Of a stretch of 64,000 nt of DNA, positions 8,913 through 16,868 are shown piece after piece; positions within the stretch are counted from its first letter, which is position 1, and every line of letters starts with the position of its first letter. The notes below the pieces were generated by a model. That model did not search any database. It saw only the letters and a program-made list of their open reading frames with translations, and was not told the origin of the DNA. The translations under genes and the position numbers were made by a program. This DNA is from Mesorhizobium neociceri (GTDB lineage: Bacteria > Pseudomonadota > Alphaproteobacteria > Rhizobiales > Rhizobiaceae), in contig NZ_JACDTY010000012.1 in assembly GCF_013520985.1 (NCBI RefSeq), forward strand, positions 124,001-188,000, read 5' to 3'.

Positions 8913-9332
8913 ATGAGTATTTTCTATCGGGCCGCAAAGATAGCCGAAGAGGTTCACGCAGGCCAGCACGACAAGACCGGGCGGCCCTTTGTCGAGCATT
9001 GCCGTCGTGTCGCCGATGCTGTCGAAACCATTGACCAGAAGTCCGTCGCCTATCTTCACGATGTGCTCGAAAAGGGCGAAGGCTGGAACCGAGCCAGGCT
9101 TGAGGATGCCGGCTTCAGCACGGCAATTGCTTCAGCCGTCGATGCCATGTCGCGCCGGGATGGCGAGGATTATTTCGCCTTCGTGCGGCGGGCTGCATCG
9201 AACAAACTGGCGCTGCCGGTGAAGCGCGCCGACCTGGAAGACAATATCTGGCAGTCGCGGCAGATCGGGGCATCGGCGACCAAATACGAAGAGGGCTTGC
9301 GCATCCTCGATGAGGAATTCCCGCGCGAGTAG
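8913..9332 (+). CDS. HD-domain protein (RelA/SpoT-hydrolase-like, HD_4)
   Basis: 139 aa from ATG 8913, chosen because GGGAGGCGG directly precedes it. The N-terminal part has FVEHCRRVA and AYLHDVLE, the His and His-Asp pairs of the HD metal phosphohydrolase fold in the SpoT-hydrolase subgroup; VKRADLEDNI supplies the later Asp. These single-domain proteins resemble Mesh1-like small ppGpp or NADPH hydrolases, but the substrate is uncertain. It follows the GFA gene in the same orientation and may be in the same transcript. Confidence 0.8.
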   Translation: MSIFYRAAKIAEEVHAGQHDKTGRPFVEHCRRVADAVETIDQKSVAYLHDVLEKGEGWNRARLEDAGFSTAIASAVDAMSRRDGEDYFAFVRRAASNKLALPVKRADLEDNIWQSRQIGASATKYEEGLRILDEEFPRE

Positions 9333-9339
9333 CTCGGCC

Positions 9340-9750
9340 CTACTCGATCACGTGGGGCGTGTGCCGCTTGTCCTCTGCGGGTTCGACGTCAATGCGCGCC
9401 TTTGCAGGATCGAAAGCGCCGTGGCGCGCAATAGCCCGCGCCGCGCTATTCGGCGTCTCGTAGGCCCACATAAAATCGTCGGCCGAACTTCCGACGGCGT
9501 GGACGCGCCAATAGCTCGCCGTGCCCTTCAGCGGGGATTTGGTTACCGTGTTCGTCTTTTCGAAAAGTTCGAAATAGATATCCTCGAAGGGGATATAGAG
9601 CACGGGATCATGCCCTTCTTCCCGAAGCACCTTTGCCCGTTCGGTGGCCGCGACTATGGCGTCGGAGAACCGCACCGTCACCGTGCCGTCGAACGGCTCT
9701 ATCGCGAGTTGGCGATGGCGAAGATCTGAAGTTGCCGCTGACGTTTGCAT
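9340..9750 (-). CDS. DUF427 family protein
   Basis: 136 aa. The typical DUF427 layout is present: VTVRFSDAIVAATERAKVL, YIPFEDIYFELFEKT, SPLKGTASYWRVH, and AYETPN followed by the IARHGAFDP segment. These proteins are small beta-rich cytoplasmic domains with no proven function, common in alphaproteobacteria. Length is normal. It converges closely with the HD gene (8-base gap) and has no obvious partner. Confidence 0.88.
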   Translation of the reverse strand: MQTSAATSDLRHRQLAIEPFDGTVTVRFSDAIVAATERAKVLREEGHDPVLYIPFEDIYFELFEKTNTVTKSPLKGTASYWRVHAVGSSADDFMWAYETPNSAARAIARHGAFDPAKARIDVEPAEDKRHTPHVIE

Positions 9751-9810
9751 TTCGAATGCTCCTTGCTGATTACGAAAACCGCTCGTCGATCCGATCTGTC
9801 GAGACCGCGG

Positions 9811-9996
9811 TTATTTGCGTTGAGGCGGCGCAACTGGTTGATCGCCGCCGGTCGTGGATTTCGGCCTGACGTCTTGCTCCAGGGGCGGGTTCTTGTTGAC
9901 CGTGTCGGTATTGGCTTTTGTCGGCTGGGTGCTGTTGTCGCACGCAGCGAGCGCAAGACCCGCAGCCAGGATCAGACACGATGGAACTCTCATCAT
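9811..9996 (-). CDS. small predicted lipoprotein, 61 aa
   Basis: The start at 9996 (MMRVPSCLIL) has GAGGAGG immediately upstream. The N-terminus is a short signal peptide ending in the lipobox LAAC, so the mature protein would be a 40-residue lipid-anchored peptide rich in Thr, Asn, Pro and Gln. Function is unknown. Short anchored peptides of this kind are common in Rhizobiales envelopes. Confidence 0.65.
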   Translation of the reverse strand: MMRVPSCLILAAGLALAACDNSTQPTKANTDTVNKNPPLEQDVRPKSTTGGDQPVAPPQRK

Positions 9997-10065
9997 CGAA
10001 GCCTCCTCTGCTTGCTGTTCCACAAACGAGGCGCCGGTATTTTGGTTGCCTGGCGCGATCAGCCT

Positions 10066-10257
10066 TCAACCATTCGAGCCCTTGGAGGCGCCGCCGCCGG
10101 ATTCGGGTGGGACCGCCGTGCGCTTGGCTTCCGGACCTTCAGCCTCTATTTCCTGTACGGCCTGGTCCCAGTGTTCCTGGTCGCGTCCAGCCGGATGGCC
10201 TTCGCGCTCCCAGATCTCATAGGCTCGCTGTTTGATGCGCTCTTCCTTGCTTGGCAT
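10066..10257 (-). CDS. DUF2934 domain protein, 63 aa
   Basis: The short peptide begins MPSKEERIKQRAYEIWEREG and continues HPAGRDQEHWDQAVQEIE, the DUF2934 signature (ERIRxRAYxIWExEGxPxGxxxxHW). GGAGGATCGAGCC directly precedes the ATG at 10257. The family is small, helical and cytoplasmic with no known function, abundant in rhizobia. The C-terminal 20 residues are Gly/Pro-rich and probably disordered. Confidence 0.85.
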   Translation of the reverse strand: MPSKEERIKQRAYEIWEREGHPAGRDQEHWDQAVQEIEAEGPEAKRTAVPPESGGGASKGSNG

Positions 10258-10500
10258 GGCTCGATCCTCCGATCCTCCTCTCCCAATTCCGGACGATATT
10301 TTTTGTTCCTCCGGGGCTCGCCGCTTGGCACCGCGATCTCGGGCAACGCAGGATGAATTATTGATCGTCAATTTCCGTAGGGCGCAGGTTTATGCTCCTG
10401 AACCGCATCAATGGGCCTTGGCAGATCACAAGACGTCGTCAGCAATGGCAAACGATGCACAGACGGCATCGCGCAACTCGGATGACGAGCCCGGCTGAGT

Positions 10501-10707
10501 GTGAAAGACCAATGGCGCGGGACGTTCCCGATTTCCGAATTGCCGAAATGGCTAGAGTTCTATCGCCAGCAGCGAGTTCGATATCCCGCTTACGCCTCCT
10601 CCTATGACAGCGATGTTAAGGCCCTCGAAGCACTCGCCGCCGATTTGGATAAAAGGCAGCCCGCTGCCGGGGGCAGCAGCGGGCCTTGTACACAGGATGG
10701 CCGGTAA
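10501..10707 (+). CDS. small hypothetical protein, 68 aa
   Basis: A GTG-initiated frame at 10501 reads KDQWRGTFPISELPKWLEFY, then an amphipathic segment KALEALAADLDK. It looks protein-like (balanced composition, aromatic core), but I do not recognise the family and no strong ribosome-binding site is visible. A GC-rich hairpin at 10659-10684 lies over the last 17 codons, so the true 3' end may be just a terminator run-on. Confidence 0.45.
   Translation: MKDQWRGTFPISELPKWLEFYRQQRVRYPAYASSYDSDVKALEALAADLDKRQPAAGGSSGPCTQDGR
10659..10684 (+). terminator. GC-rich hairpin, possible terminator
   Basis: Perfect 9-base inverted repeat GCCCGCTGC / GCAGCGGGC (10659-10667 and 10676-10684) with an 8-base loop. 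It is followed by CTTGT rather than a strong T run, so intrinsic termination is plausible but not certain. It overlaps the end of the 68-aa frame. Confidence 0.4.
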
Positions 10708-10835
10708 GCCAATGGGGGTTTACAAAGACGCCGGCCAGCACAACAAACGGCGATTGGTCGGTGTTCGTTCCGCCCTCCCACCGGATGGTTATTTCCGTAC
10801 ACTTCATCGCCGCCTCGGCTCCGGCGCTCCTCGCG

Positions 10836-11132
10836 CTATCGGCTCGCCTCTGTGTGTGGTGCAAAGAAGCAGCGGATAGTCAAATGCGGTGGGGACGTGC
10901 AGATGTGATATTGGCTGTCCTCGCTCTCGATGACGCGGTTCTTGGGGATGAAATATCGGGTTTTGGACCCCGTGCGGATATTAAAACCGCCGCCGGGCAG
11001 CGGCTCGACATATCGAGGGCTGATGACCCGACAATCTTTTTTATCGTCGCAGCATTCATAGCCGGTAACCGGATCGTGGTAGCCGGTATACCAGCTGTGA
11101 GCGATGGCGAGCGCGATCAAAAAGAACTTCAT
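10836..11132 (-). CDS. small secreted cysteine-containing protein, 98 aa
   Basis: The N-terminus MKFFLIALAIAHSW is a short signal peptide. The mature part has YECCDDKKDC, a GGGFNIRTGSKTRYFIP segment, and YHICTSP followed by RCFFAP. This pattern (CCxxxDC ... YHxC ... CFFAP) recurs in a family of short periplasmic rhizobial proteins of unknown role. Five to six cysteines suggest disulfides or haem/copper contact. It is a single gene with no partner identified. Confidence 0.65.
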   Translation of the reverse strand: MKFFLIALAIAHSWYTGYHDPVTGYECCDDKKDCRVISPRYVEPLPGGGFNIRTGSKTRYFIPKNRVIESEDSQYHICTSPPHLTIRCFFAPHTEASR

Positions 11133-11318
11133 GTTTCAGAAACTTTGCGCCTCCGGACGAATATTAGCAAACGCTTGACTAAAGGCGGGCCTCGCGCGGG
11201 GGAACCGTTTCCATTCCGTTAGCAGTTGCTGAAATACCTTGCCGCGATTAAGCATTCGCACTAGCCTCATACGTTCTCGCAGCGTGCCACGTCCTCCGGT
11301 TTGACACAGGGGTGCCGA

Positions 11319-12215
11319 ATGCGCGACGTTTTGCTTTTCATCCTAGTAGTGCTTTTACACTTTCCAAATGTATCGCACGCCTCCGCCATCCACGACGCCG
11401 CCACGAAGGGCGATGTCGCGGCGATTACGGCAGCGCTCGACGCTGGTGCCGCCGTCGATCAGAGCGACGGGCGCACGACACCACTCTATCTTGCGGTCAA
11501 GGGCGGTCATTTTGCGGCGGCAAAACTGCTCATTGAACGGGGTGCCGACGTTAACGCCGCCCCGGAGCCGCTCTTGGGTCCTGTCCTCATGCTGGCTTTG
11601 GCAAAACGGAGGATCGATTTGATCAAACTGCTGCTGGACGCGGGCGCAAATCCTAATGCGCAGCGCGGCCGCGAGGCCGTCCTCCACATTGCCGTCCGAT
11701 CCGCGTGCCTCGATTGCGTTAAGGCACTGGTCGAGGCCGGCGCCGATGTGAATGCGAAGACAAAGGACGGCAAGACACCGCTCCATCTGGCAAAATTCAA
11801 GGGGCAACGCGAAGTTGCCGACTATCTCATGTCGCACGGCGTCGTCTTGCCAACACCAGCCCCGATCTCAATGAAATTGGCTTCTGCCGATGTTGAGAAA
11901 GGCCGAACCTACTTCACCCATGTTTGTCACGGTTGCCACAATGCCGAGGCACAGGGAGGGACCAAGACGGGACCCAACTTGTGGGGCGTCGTCGGCCGCG
12001 ACAAGGCATCCATGGCAAATATGCGTTACTCCGACACCTTGCTGGGCTGGGAGGGTGTATGGACGTACGAGGACCTGAACAGATATCTCTTCGGGCCCAT
12101 GCTCACCACGCCGGGCGTTAAGATGGAGACCCCTGGTGTTCCGGACGAGACTGAACGGGTCAACCTGATCGCCTACTTGCGCACGCTCAGCGACAAGCCG
12201 ATCCCGCTGCCCTGA
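11319..12215 (+). CDS. periplasmic ankyrin-repeat protein fused to a c-type cytochrome
   Basis: From ATG 11319 (AGGGG six bases upstream) the protein has 298 aa. Residues 1-22 form a signal peptide. Residues 23-175 hold four to five ankyrin repeats (TPLYLAVKGGHFAAAKLLIE, KTPLHLAKFKGQREVADYL). Residues 190-298 form a class I cytochrome c with haem motif CHGCH near 203-207, the conserved GPNLWGVVGR loop and a Met-containing segment before YLRTL. The cytochrome half resembles cytochrome c550/c556-type electron carriers. The ankyrin half likely binds a protein partner. The redox partner is unknown. Confidence 0.85.
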   Translation: MRDVLLFILVVLLHFPNVSHASAIHDAATKGDVAAITAALDAGAAVDQSDGRTTPLYLAVKGGHFAAAKLLIERGADVNAAPEPLLGPVLMLALAKRRIDLIKLLLDAGANPNAQRGREAVLHIAVRSACLDCVKALVEAGADVNAKTKDGKTPLHLAKFKGQREVADYLMSHGVVLPTPAPISMKLASADVEKGRTYFTHVCHGCHNAEAQGGTKTGPNLWGVVGRDKASMANMRYSDTLLGWEGVWTYEDLNRYLFGPMLTTPGVKMETPGVPDETERVNLIAYLRTLSDKPIPLP

Positions 12216-12246
12216 ACCCCTCGTCCGAAGCGCGGCCGCCTGTGGC

Positions 12247-12438
12247 CTAGATAGTGCCAGTCCGAATGATCCATTCCAGCAAGTAGGGATCGACGTCATC
12301 GCTATCTGTATAGTCGCGGATCAAAAGCGCAGCCTCATCACGCCATCGGTCCTCTGGGATGTTCTTTTCGATGACGGATTTTACGAAGGCGCCGCGCAGG
12401 ACATCGCAGTCGGAAGCCGTTATACTCGGCTGGGTCAT
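12247..12438 (-). CDS. small hypothetical protein, 63 aa
   Basis: GGGAGG precedes the ATG at 12438. The peptide MTQPSITASDCDVLRGAFVK continues with a helical acidic segment and ends LLEWIIRTGTI. It looks like a compact helical cytoplasmic protein conserved in style with other rhizobial orphans, but I recognise no family. It stands alone, convergent with the ankyrin-cytochrome gene. Confidence 0.55.
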   Translation of the reverse strand: MTQPSITASDCDVLRGAFVKSVIEKNIPEDRWRDEAALLIRDYTDSDDVDPYLLEWIIRTGTI

Positions 12439-12856
12439 GATGCCAACCTCCCATCACGGGCGGAAGCTCAACGAACTCCCAAGCACCGATGCCCATACGT
12501 CGCCGGTGACCCTTGGGGATCTAATGCGCCCAGAGGTGGCTTCAATCAGGATTCAATGTACGTTCTTAACCAATCGTTGCGGCTCGTTCAGAGGGCGCTA
12601 ATTTTCCCCAAGCGGGTCCCGTATACCGCAGTGGCCGGCGCGGGTTTCACTGTTGTCTCACCGGGCAATACCGCGTCGGCCATTTCAGCGGTCCTTCTCG
12701 CGAGTATCATCCATCGGTTCCACAGAAACCCGCCGCCCCATTCACGGCAGCGGCGGGTCGATCTAGCCTTTGAGCCAGACCTGCGGCAAGCGAAAGTGAG
12801 GGACTGCGCCTGCCGCAAGCACAAACCTTGTCGATCACTTACGTTCCGGAGTGACC
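12439..12856. other. intergenic stretch with a hairpin, no gene seen
   Basis: No convincing gene lies in these 418 bases. The only structure I see is the hairpin at 12728-12758 listed separately. Open frames here are short and lack ribosome-binding sites. Confidence 0.4.
12728..12758 (-). terminator. hairpin downstream of the DUF768 gene
   Basis: Perfect 9-base inverted repeat ACCCGCCGC / GCGGCGGGT (12728-12736 and 12750-12758). Read on the minus strand it is followed by TTTCTG, so it may terminate the DUF768 transcript, which ends about 100 bases earlier. Confidence 0.45.
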
Positions 12857-13060
12857 CTATTCGCGCAACTCCTGCATGAGGACTTGGAACATCGTGCCGA
12901 TCTCTTCATCGATCTCTTGGCCCGGAATGCCTTGGGTTTGCGCTGCCTGTTTTGCTTCCACAGCCATATCGATCACCATCAGCACAGGGTCGCTGATCGG
13001 ATCGTCCTGCAGATGATCCGATATCCAATGATAGAGAAAATCGCTTCCCCGCTTGCTCAT
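12857..13060 (-). CDS. DUF768 family protein
   Basis: 67 aa from ATG 13060, with AGGGAAGA upstream. The sequence MSKRGSDFLYHWISDHL, a helix around VIDMAVEAKQAAQ, and IPGQEIDEEIGTMF match DUF768, a short helical family that I know almost only from Mesorhizobium and close relatives. Function is unknown. Its ATG overlaps the TGA of the decayed ligase reading frame (ATGA), so it was probably translated from the ligase transcript originally. Confidence 0.8.
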   Translation of the reverse strand: MSKRGSDFLYHWISDHLQDDPISDPVLMVIDMAVEAKQAAQTQGIPGQEIDEEIGTMFQVLMQELRE

Positions 13061-13478
13061 TCTTCCCTGAAATCCTGCAGCGAGGCGTGGCGCAGATCTT
13101 CTTCGCCGCACAAGTGCTTCACACGACCTACCAGGCCGGGCTTCACCCACTGCGTCGCCGGCCGCTTCATGCCCTTAGGCGCCGGCCCGGCGTGTTCCTG
13201 GACCCGCTTCCACAATCGGTCTCGGATCGCACCCGCGCGAGTTGATGAAGGCCGAGCCGACATACTGCCCGGTTGCTCGATCTGCCATCAGGGCGAAGGC
13301 CGGCTCGCCCCCCCGCGGCCTTTGCGAGTTCGCGGTACTTCGACGTCCAGTCGAGCCCGCGGCGCGTGAAGATGCCCACACCGCCGGCATCCCGCACGAT
13401 CTGCGACCGGTAGCCGTCGAACTTCACTTCGTGAATCCAGCCATCGCCCTCCGGCGGTTTCACAACCAGGGTGGGCAT
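13057..13478 (-). pseudogene. ATP-dependent DNA ligase, internally deleted and frameshifted
   Basis: The upstream part (13478 to about 13330) reads MPTLVVKPPEGDGWIHEVKF then DGYRS and FTRRGLDW, the nucleotidyl-acceptor Lys-x-Asp-Gly region of LigD-type or stand-alone ATP-dependent ligases. The downstream part carries AFALMADRATGQYVGSAFIN (another frame) and RDRLWKRVQEHAGPAPKGMK, then WVKPGLVGRVKHL and LRHASLQDF, the end of the OB-fold domain. The adenylation-domain core between them (roughly 150 residues expected) is gone and the joined parts are in different frames. It cannot make an active ligase. Confidence 0.8.
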
Positions 13479-13649
13479 CAGCGGCTGAATAAACGACAGC
13501 CGGTCCCGGCCGCAGGCTTACGCATCGGAACCCCACGCAACATCGAATTTGATTCAATATCGCACTGTTTCGGTTCCGTTAGCTATCTCTTGTATAAGCG
13601 AGATGGAACGTTCGTTGACAGCAGCTGTTCTCTGTGAGGAGGAACGGTC

Positions 13650-13970
13650 ATGGTCGACGATATTATGAACCATAGCGTCGGCCACCGCGGTCGCAAAGCG
13701 CGAGGCGAAAGCGCTGTGATGACACCAGAGCTGTCGCGGGCGGCACGGGCGCTATTGAACTGGTCTCAGGTGCGGCTCGCTTCCAAGTGCGGTTTTAGCG
13801 AAGGGACAATACGCGACTTTGAAAACGGGCTTAGGATCCTGCGTCCCACGAAGCTGGCCGCCCTACTTCATGCGTTTGAGTTGGCTGGCGTAGTATTTAC
13901 CGCCGGAGGGCCGTCCCGAACTAACCTCTCTGAAGGCGAACCTGGTGTCATCGGCTCCAATGAGATGTAG
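13650..13970 (+). CDS. XRE-family helix-turn-helix regulator
   Basis: 106 aa; GAGGAGG precedes the ATG. The core SRAARALLNWSQVRLASKCG, then FSEGTIRDFENGLR, is an XRE-type HTH in which recognition helix residues fall at SEGTIRDFE. A 24-residue basic N-terminal extension precedes it. It is closely related to the regulator at 16200 (same ARALLNWS..VRLA core and ALLHAFELAGVVF / AMRHAFEDAGIIF segment), so the two are paralogues. Such short rhizobial XRE proteins are usually island-encoded repressors or orphan antitoxins. Confidence 0.75.
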   Translation: MVDDIMNHSVGHRGRKARGESAVMTPELSRAARALLNWSQVRLASKCGFSEGTIRDFENGLRILRPTKLAALLHAFELAGVVFTAGGPSRTNLSEGEPGVIGSNEM

Positions 13971-14053
13971 CACCCGCGCCATGGCGAAGGACAAAGGACC
14001 GATGACGCGCGCCGACTGATCGACGGCCCGCATTTGTGCCCTCTTCGGCCGGC

Positions 14054-14368
14054 TTAGCAATCTTCCGTGGTCGTTTTCATCTGGCCAGGAGCAGCCGACT
14101 TGGCGTCAGTATCCTGCTGGCCGGGCGCGGATTGTTTGGCGCTACCAGTCTGTTGACCCGGTGCGCAGTTCTTGGCCGAGTTCGAGTTCGTGCCGCTCGT
14201 GGTGGTCGAGTCCGTTCCCTGATCAGTCGCACCGCTCGGCATCGTCGTGGTTGTCGTTGTCGATGATCCGCCTGTCGTTGTTGAGGATCCACCTGTGGTG
14301 GTCGATTGTGCAAAGGCGAACCCCGTTGACAAAGCCGCAATGGCTGCGGCGAAAAGAAGTCCTTTCAT
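14054..14368 (-). CDS. secreted low-complexity Ser/Thr-rich protein with APGQ repeats
   Basis: From ATG 14368 (GGAG upstream) a clear signal peptide MKGLLFAAAIAALSTGFAFA is followed by tandem TTTGGSS units, a Thr run, and three spaced APGQ motifs (CAPGQQ, SAPGQQ, AAPGQM), ending in EDC. The mature protein is about 84 residues, probably disordered and extracytoplasmic. Related secreted repeat proteins are common in Mesorhizobium. Two cysteines, one in the first APGQ unit and one at the C-terminus, could form a disulfide. No function is known. Confidence 0.65.
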   Translation of the reverse strand: MKGLLFAAAIAALSTGFAFAQSTTTGGSSTTTGGSSTTTTTTMPSGATDQGTDSTTTSGTNSNSAKNCAPGQQTGSAKQSAPGQQDTDAKSAAPGQMKTTTEDC

Positions 14369-14503
14369 AACCAACTCCATATTTGAACGTCCCTTCGGTC
14401 AGCTAACATCGCAGCGAAACGACGGTTCCAAAAAATAATGGCGGGTTAGGCGAGCCACAGCGCGTTACCACCGGCCGAGAGTCACCCGTCGACAGAAGCC
14501 AGC

Positions 14504-14795
14504 CTAGCGTTTGCCGAAAGTTGGCTTCCAATCGCGATTGCGAGCCCTGTTGAGGCCCTCATAATCGGGAATGCAGGTGAAAAACACCGGCCGGCGGTGG
14601 CGGCCGGCGGCCTTGCAAGCGGAACGGCCGAACGGCCGAACAGCTCGAACAGATCCCAATGCATGGAACCATGATCCGGGCCGAGCCGGTCAATCAATGC
14701 CTGGACATCGAGCTTGGTCGACCGGCAACACATCGGATGCCCGCAGTTGACATAGATGGATTCGCGGTCAGGGTATTGGCGAGGGTGTGGGGCAT
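14504..14795 (-). pseudogene. frameshifted rhizobial zinc-ribbon-like protein
   Basis: Read in pieces on the minus strand: MPHTLANTL (start 14795), then in another frame YVNCGHPMCCRSTKLDVQAL and IDRLGPDHGSMHWDLFELF, then in a third frame VFFTCIPDYEGLNRARNRDW to the stop at 14504. This order matches a short rhizobial family with a CGHPxC plus CxxC zinc-ribbon pattern and a CIPDYEG tail. At least two frameshifts are needed to join them, so the gene is broken unless the sequence is wrong here. Function of the family is unknown. Confidence 0.6.
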
Positions 14796-14994
14796 GGCGA
14801 TCTCCGTTGCAGGGTCGCCGCAACGGGAGGATTATATTCCTGATCTCGAAGGCGCTGGCAAGCCAATGTTGGCGCGACTGGAAAGTGTATCGTTTTACAC
14901 AATTTCCAATTGCTGGACTCGCGCGATGCGTCGGTAGTTTAATTCTTGCATCGAGCCAAGAGGGGAAGGGTCGGGAACTGGGAGGAACTAGACA

Positions 14995-15198
14995 ATGGAT
15001 TTCGAATTCGACATCCGCCATTCATCTGACGATCAGCCGTACGAAATCACCTCTTTCGCCCAAAAGTACGGCCTTACGATCCCAATTGCGGACGCCGTGC
15101 TTTTCGCCAAAGGACCGTCGCGGACGGCATGCGACGCTGCCGCATTGGCTTTCCTCTGCGCTATTGCCGCACAAGCCAAGAGACAGAGGGCGCAATAG
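14995..15198 (+). CDS. small hypothetical protein, 67 aa (DUF3606-like style)
   Basis: The peptide MDFEFDIRHSSDDQPYEITS continues FAQKYGLTIPIADAVLF and ends in an Ala-rich helix. The YEITxFAxKYGLTI segment is reminiscent of the short DUF3606 fold, but the match is weak. A GGGAGGAACTAGACA segment precedes the ATG and provides a plausible ribosome-binding site. Cytoplasmic, function unknown. Confidence 0.5.
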   Translation: MDFEFDIRHSSDDQPYEITSFAQKYGLTIPIADAVLFAKGPSRTACDAAALAFLCAIAAQAKRQRAQ

Positions 15199-15239
15199 GC
15201 CTGCCAAGCGCCCGGGTTTCCTACGCCGACGAAGCCTCT

Positions 15240-15956
15240 CGCGCGTCCTGACGCTCGCCTGTGGCCAGCGCCATGGACCGCGATAGGCCTTCCTGCTTCC
15301 ACCCATGGCCCAAAATGACCACGCGGCAACGTGGTCTTGTTGTGGAGCAGCCAGCGCCCGATGGCGAGCTTCTGATCCATCGACAGGTGGCCGCGGGGAA
15401 TTGCTCGGGTGTCGGCCGGCGCGGGATCTGCCAGAGGCGCGAGATTGCTCGGCGACATCAGTGCAAGGTAGGCCTTGTGCACTTCAGCCTGGAGCCCGGC
15501 AGGCAGCTTGCTGAATTGCCGAACGGTCATTCCGCATCCTACGGCCAGGACAGCGGTCTGCCGGTCATCACCGCGAAGGCGCCGTAGCCGATGCGCCTGC
15601 CATTGGTTCGGCAAGCGATAGGTGCCGACGCCCTCGATCTCGGTGAAAGGTGTTCGGGCTAACATGCCGCGCGCCTCGCGATTGCGGGGCCTGTGAGAAG
15701 CGCCAGCAGTGCGCCGGCCATCACGTCGGCTGTTGAAGCCCGGCAGCGCCTTGGCGGCTGCCCTGAGCCTGCCCAGGTCTATCTCATCCATGGCCAGGAA
15801 GAGATTGGCGTTGAGTTCCACCTCGCCTGTCAGGAGCACCGCCGAGACAGCCTGCAGGGTCGCAGCATGAAGGTCGTGGCCGTTGCCAGTGGAGTTGATG
15901 AGTTTGAGCAAAACGGCCAGGTGCTGCTCGCCATGCCGGCGCCCGATCGCGCGCAC
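15240..15956 (-). pseudogene. decayed pair of rhizobial conserved hypothetical genes
   Basis: An open minus-strand frame joins two unrelated pieces. The first (15956 to about 15720) reads AIGRRHGEQHLAVLLKLINS, LHAATLQAVSAVL and MDEIDLGRLRAAAKALPG, a family common on rhizobial plasmids; its natural start (KPEHCYCKPTVR lies upstream in the same frame) lacks an initiation codon. The second (about 15650 to 15260) reads FTEIEGVGTYRLPNQ, TVRQFSKLPAGLQAEVHKAY and LAIGRWLLHNKTTLPRGHFG, like a DUF3102-style helical protein. The transition between them is not a normal fusion. I infer remnants. Confidence 0.45.
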
Positions 15957-16199
15957 CGTCGGCTTGCAATAGCAGTGCTCCGGCTTGCGGCCGCTCGACC
16001 GATTATCGGCGCTGTCGTGAAGCTTGACCCATGCGGGCTATGGCGTGGATATCGCAGGAATGAACCGTCCTTGCCAGCATGACGCGCCCTCGTCGACGTG
16101 GCGGATATTGCATAAGTCGTGACTTATAGGCAAGGCTAGGCCTCCGATCATCGCAGATAGTCGAGGGAACATATTAGCCATATCGAATGTTCAAATCTT

Positions 16200-16493
16200 A
16201 TGGACAGCCGAAACCTACTCTCAGCAGATCAATCAAGAGCAGCACGCGCCCTACTGAACTGGTCGCGAGTGCGCCTTGCCGCAAAGGCCAATCTTAGCGA
16301 AATGACGATCAGCGATTTTGAGAACGGCTATAGGGAACCGCGTCCCCACAACATCGCGGCCATGCGCCATGCGTTTGAGGACGCCGGAATTATCTTCACC
16401 TTGGAAGGCACTCCATCACTAGCCCGCCCTGAAGGTGATAGCGGTCTCGCCACCGACAATAGAATGTGGCGCCGCCGGCAGAGAAAAGCATAA
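16200..16493 (+). CDS. XRE-family helix-turn-helix regulator, paralogue of 13650
   Basis: 97 aa. SRAARALLNWSRVRLAAKAN then LSEMTISDFENGYREPR is an XRE HTH. The flanking AMRHAFEDAGIIFTLEG is shared with the gene 2.5 kb upstream. Unlike its paralogue it has no long N-terminal extension. Likely a small DNA-binding repressor of an island or decayed phage; no target is evident. A strong ribosome-binding site is not visible and the gene follows an AT-rich leader. Confidence 0.7.
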   Translation: MDSRNLLSADQSRAARALLNWSRVRLAAKANLSEMTISDFENGYREPRPHNIAAMRHAFEDAGIIFTLEGTPSLARPEGDSGLATDNRMWRRRQRKA

Positions 16494-16565
16494 GGATAAA
16501 GCCCCTTGAAAGCCGTATATTAGCAACCCCTTGACGAACCGTTGGACCGCGCCAGAATCCTATCC

Positions 16566-16868
16566 ATGGCTCGGGAAATCAACATCGGCGACAAGGTGGC
16601 AATCGTTGCCATTGTGGGCAAACGCATCGAGGAGCGCGTGGCGCTCCATATCCCCACCGCCAATTTCCCCTATTCGATCATCGACGCCGAGGCCAAGCCA
16701 GGGGACAAGATGAGATTCGAGGGTGAGGTCGTGCACGTTGACGACGATCTAGGCCGGGTCACGGTACAGGCGCTCGGCCGCGTCACGGTCGACGCCGAGA
16801 CGGTCCATTTGGTAAGGAAGTTCCGCCGGTCGAAACGCACGACGCCCCTGCGTGACAAGGTGGAATGA
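16566..16868 (+). CDS. hypothetical protein, 100 aa, beta-rich
   Basis: Begins MAREINIGDKVAIVAIVGKR; the rest alternates short strands (RFEGEVVHVDDDLGRVTVQA, TVDAETVHLVRKF) and ends with a basic tail. The pattern suggests a small SH3- or OB-like beta barrel. A TTG start at 16542 is possible but the ATG is preferred. I do not recognise a named family. It lies 70 bases after the XRE gene and could be cotranscribed. Confidence 0.5.
   Translation: MAREINIGDKVAIVAIVGKRIEERVALHIPTANFPYSIIDAEAKPGDKMRFEGEVVHVDDDLGRVTVQALGRVTVDAETVHLVRKFRRSKRTTPLRDKVE

Noticed and set aside
14482..15021. An intact 179-codon minus-strand gene
   Set aside because: Only its middle part resembles a known rhizobial family and the end of that family is found in another frame, so the region is better read as a frameshifted pseudogene.
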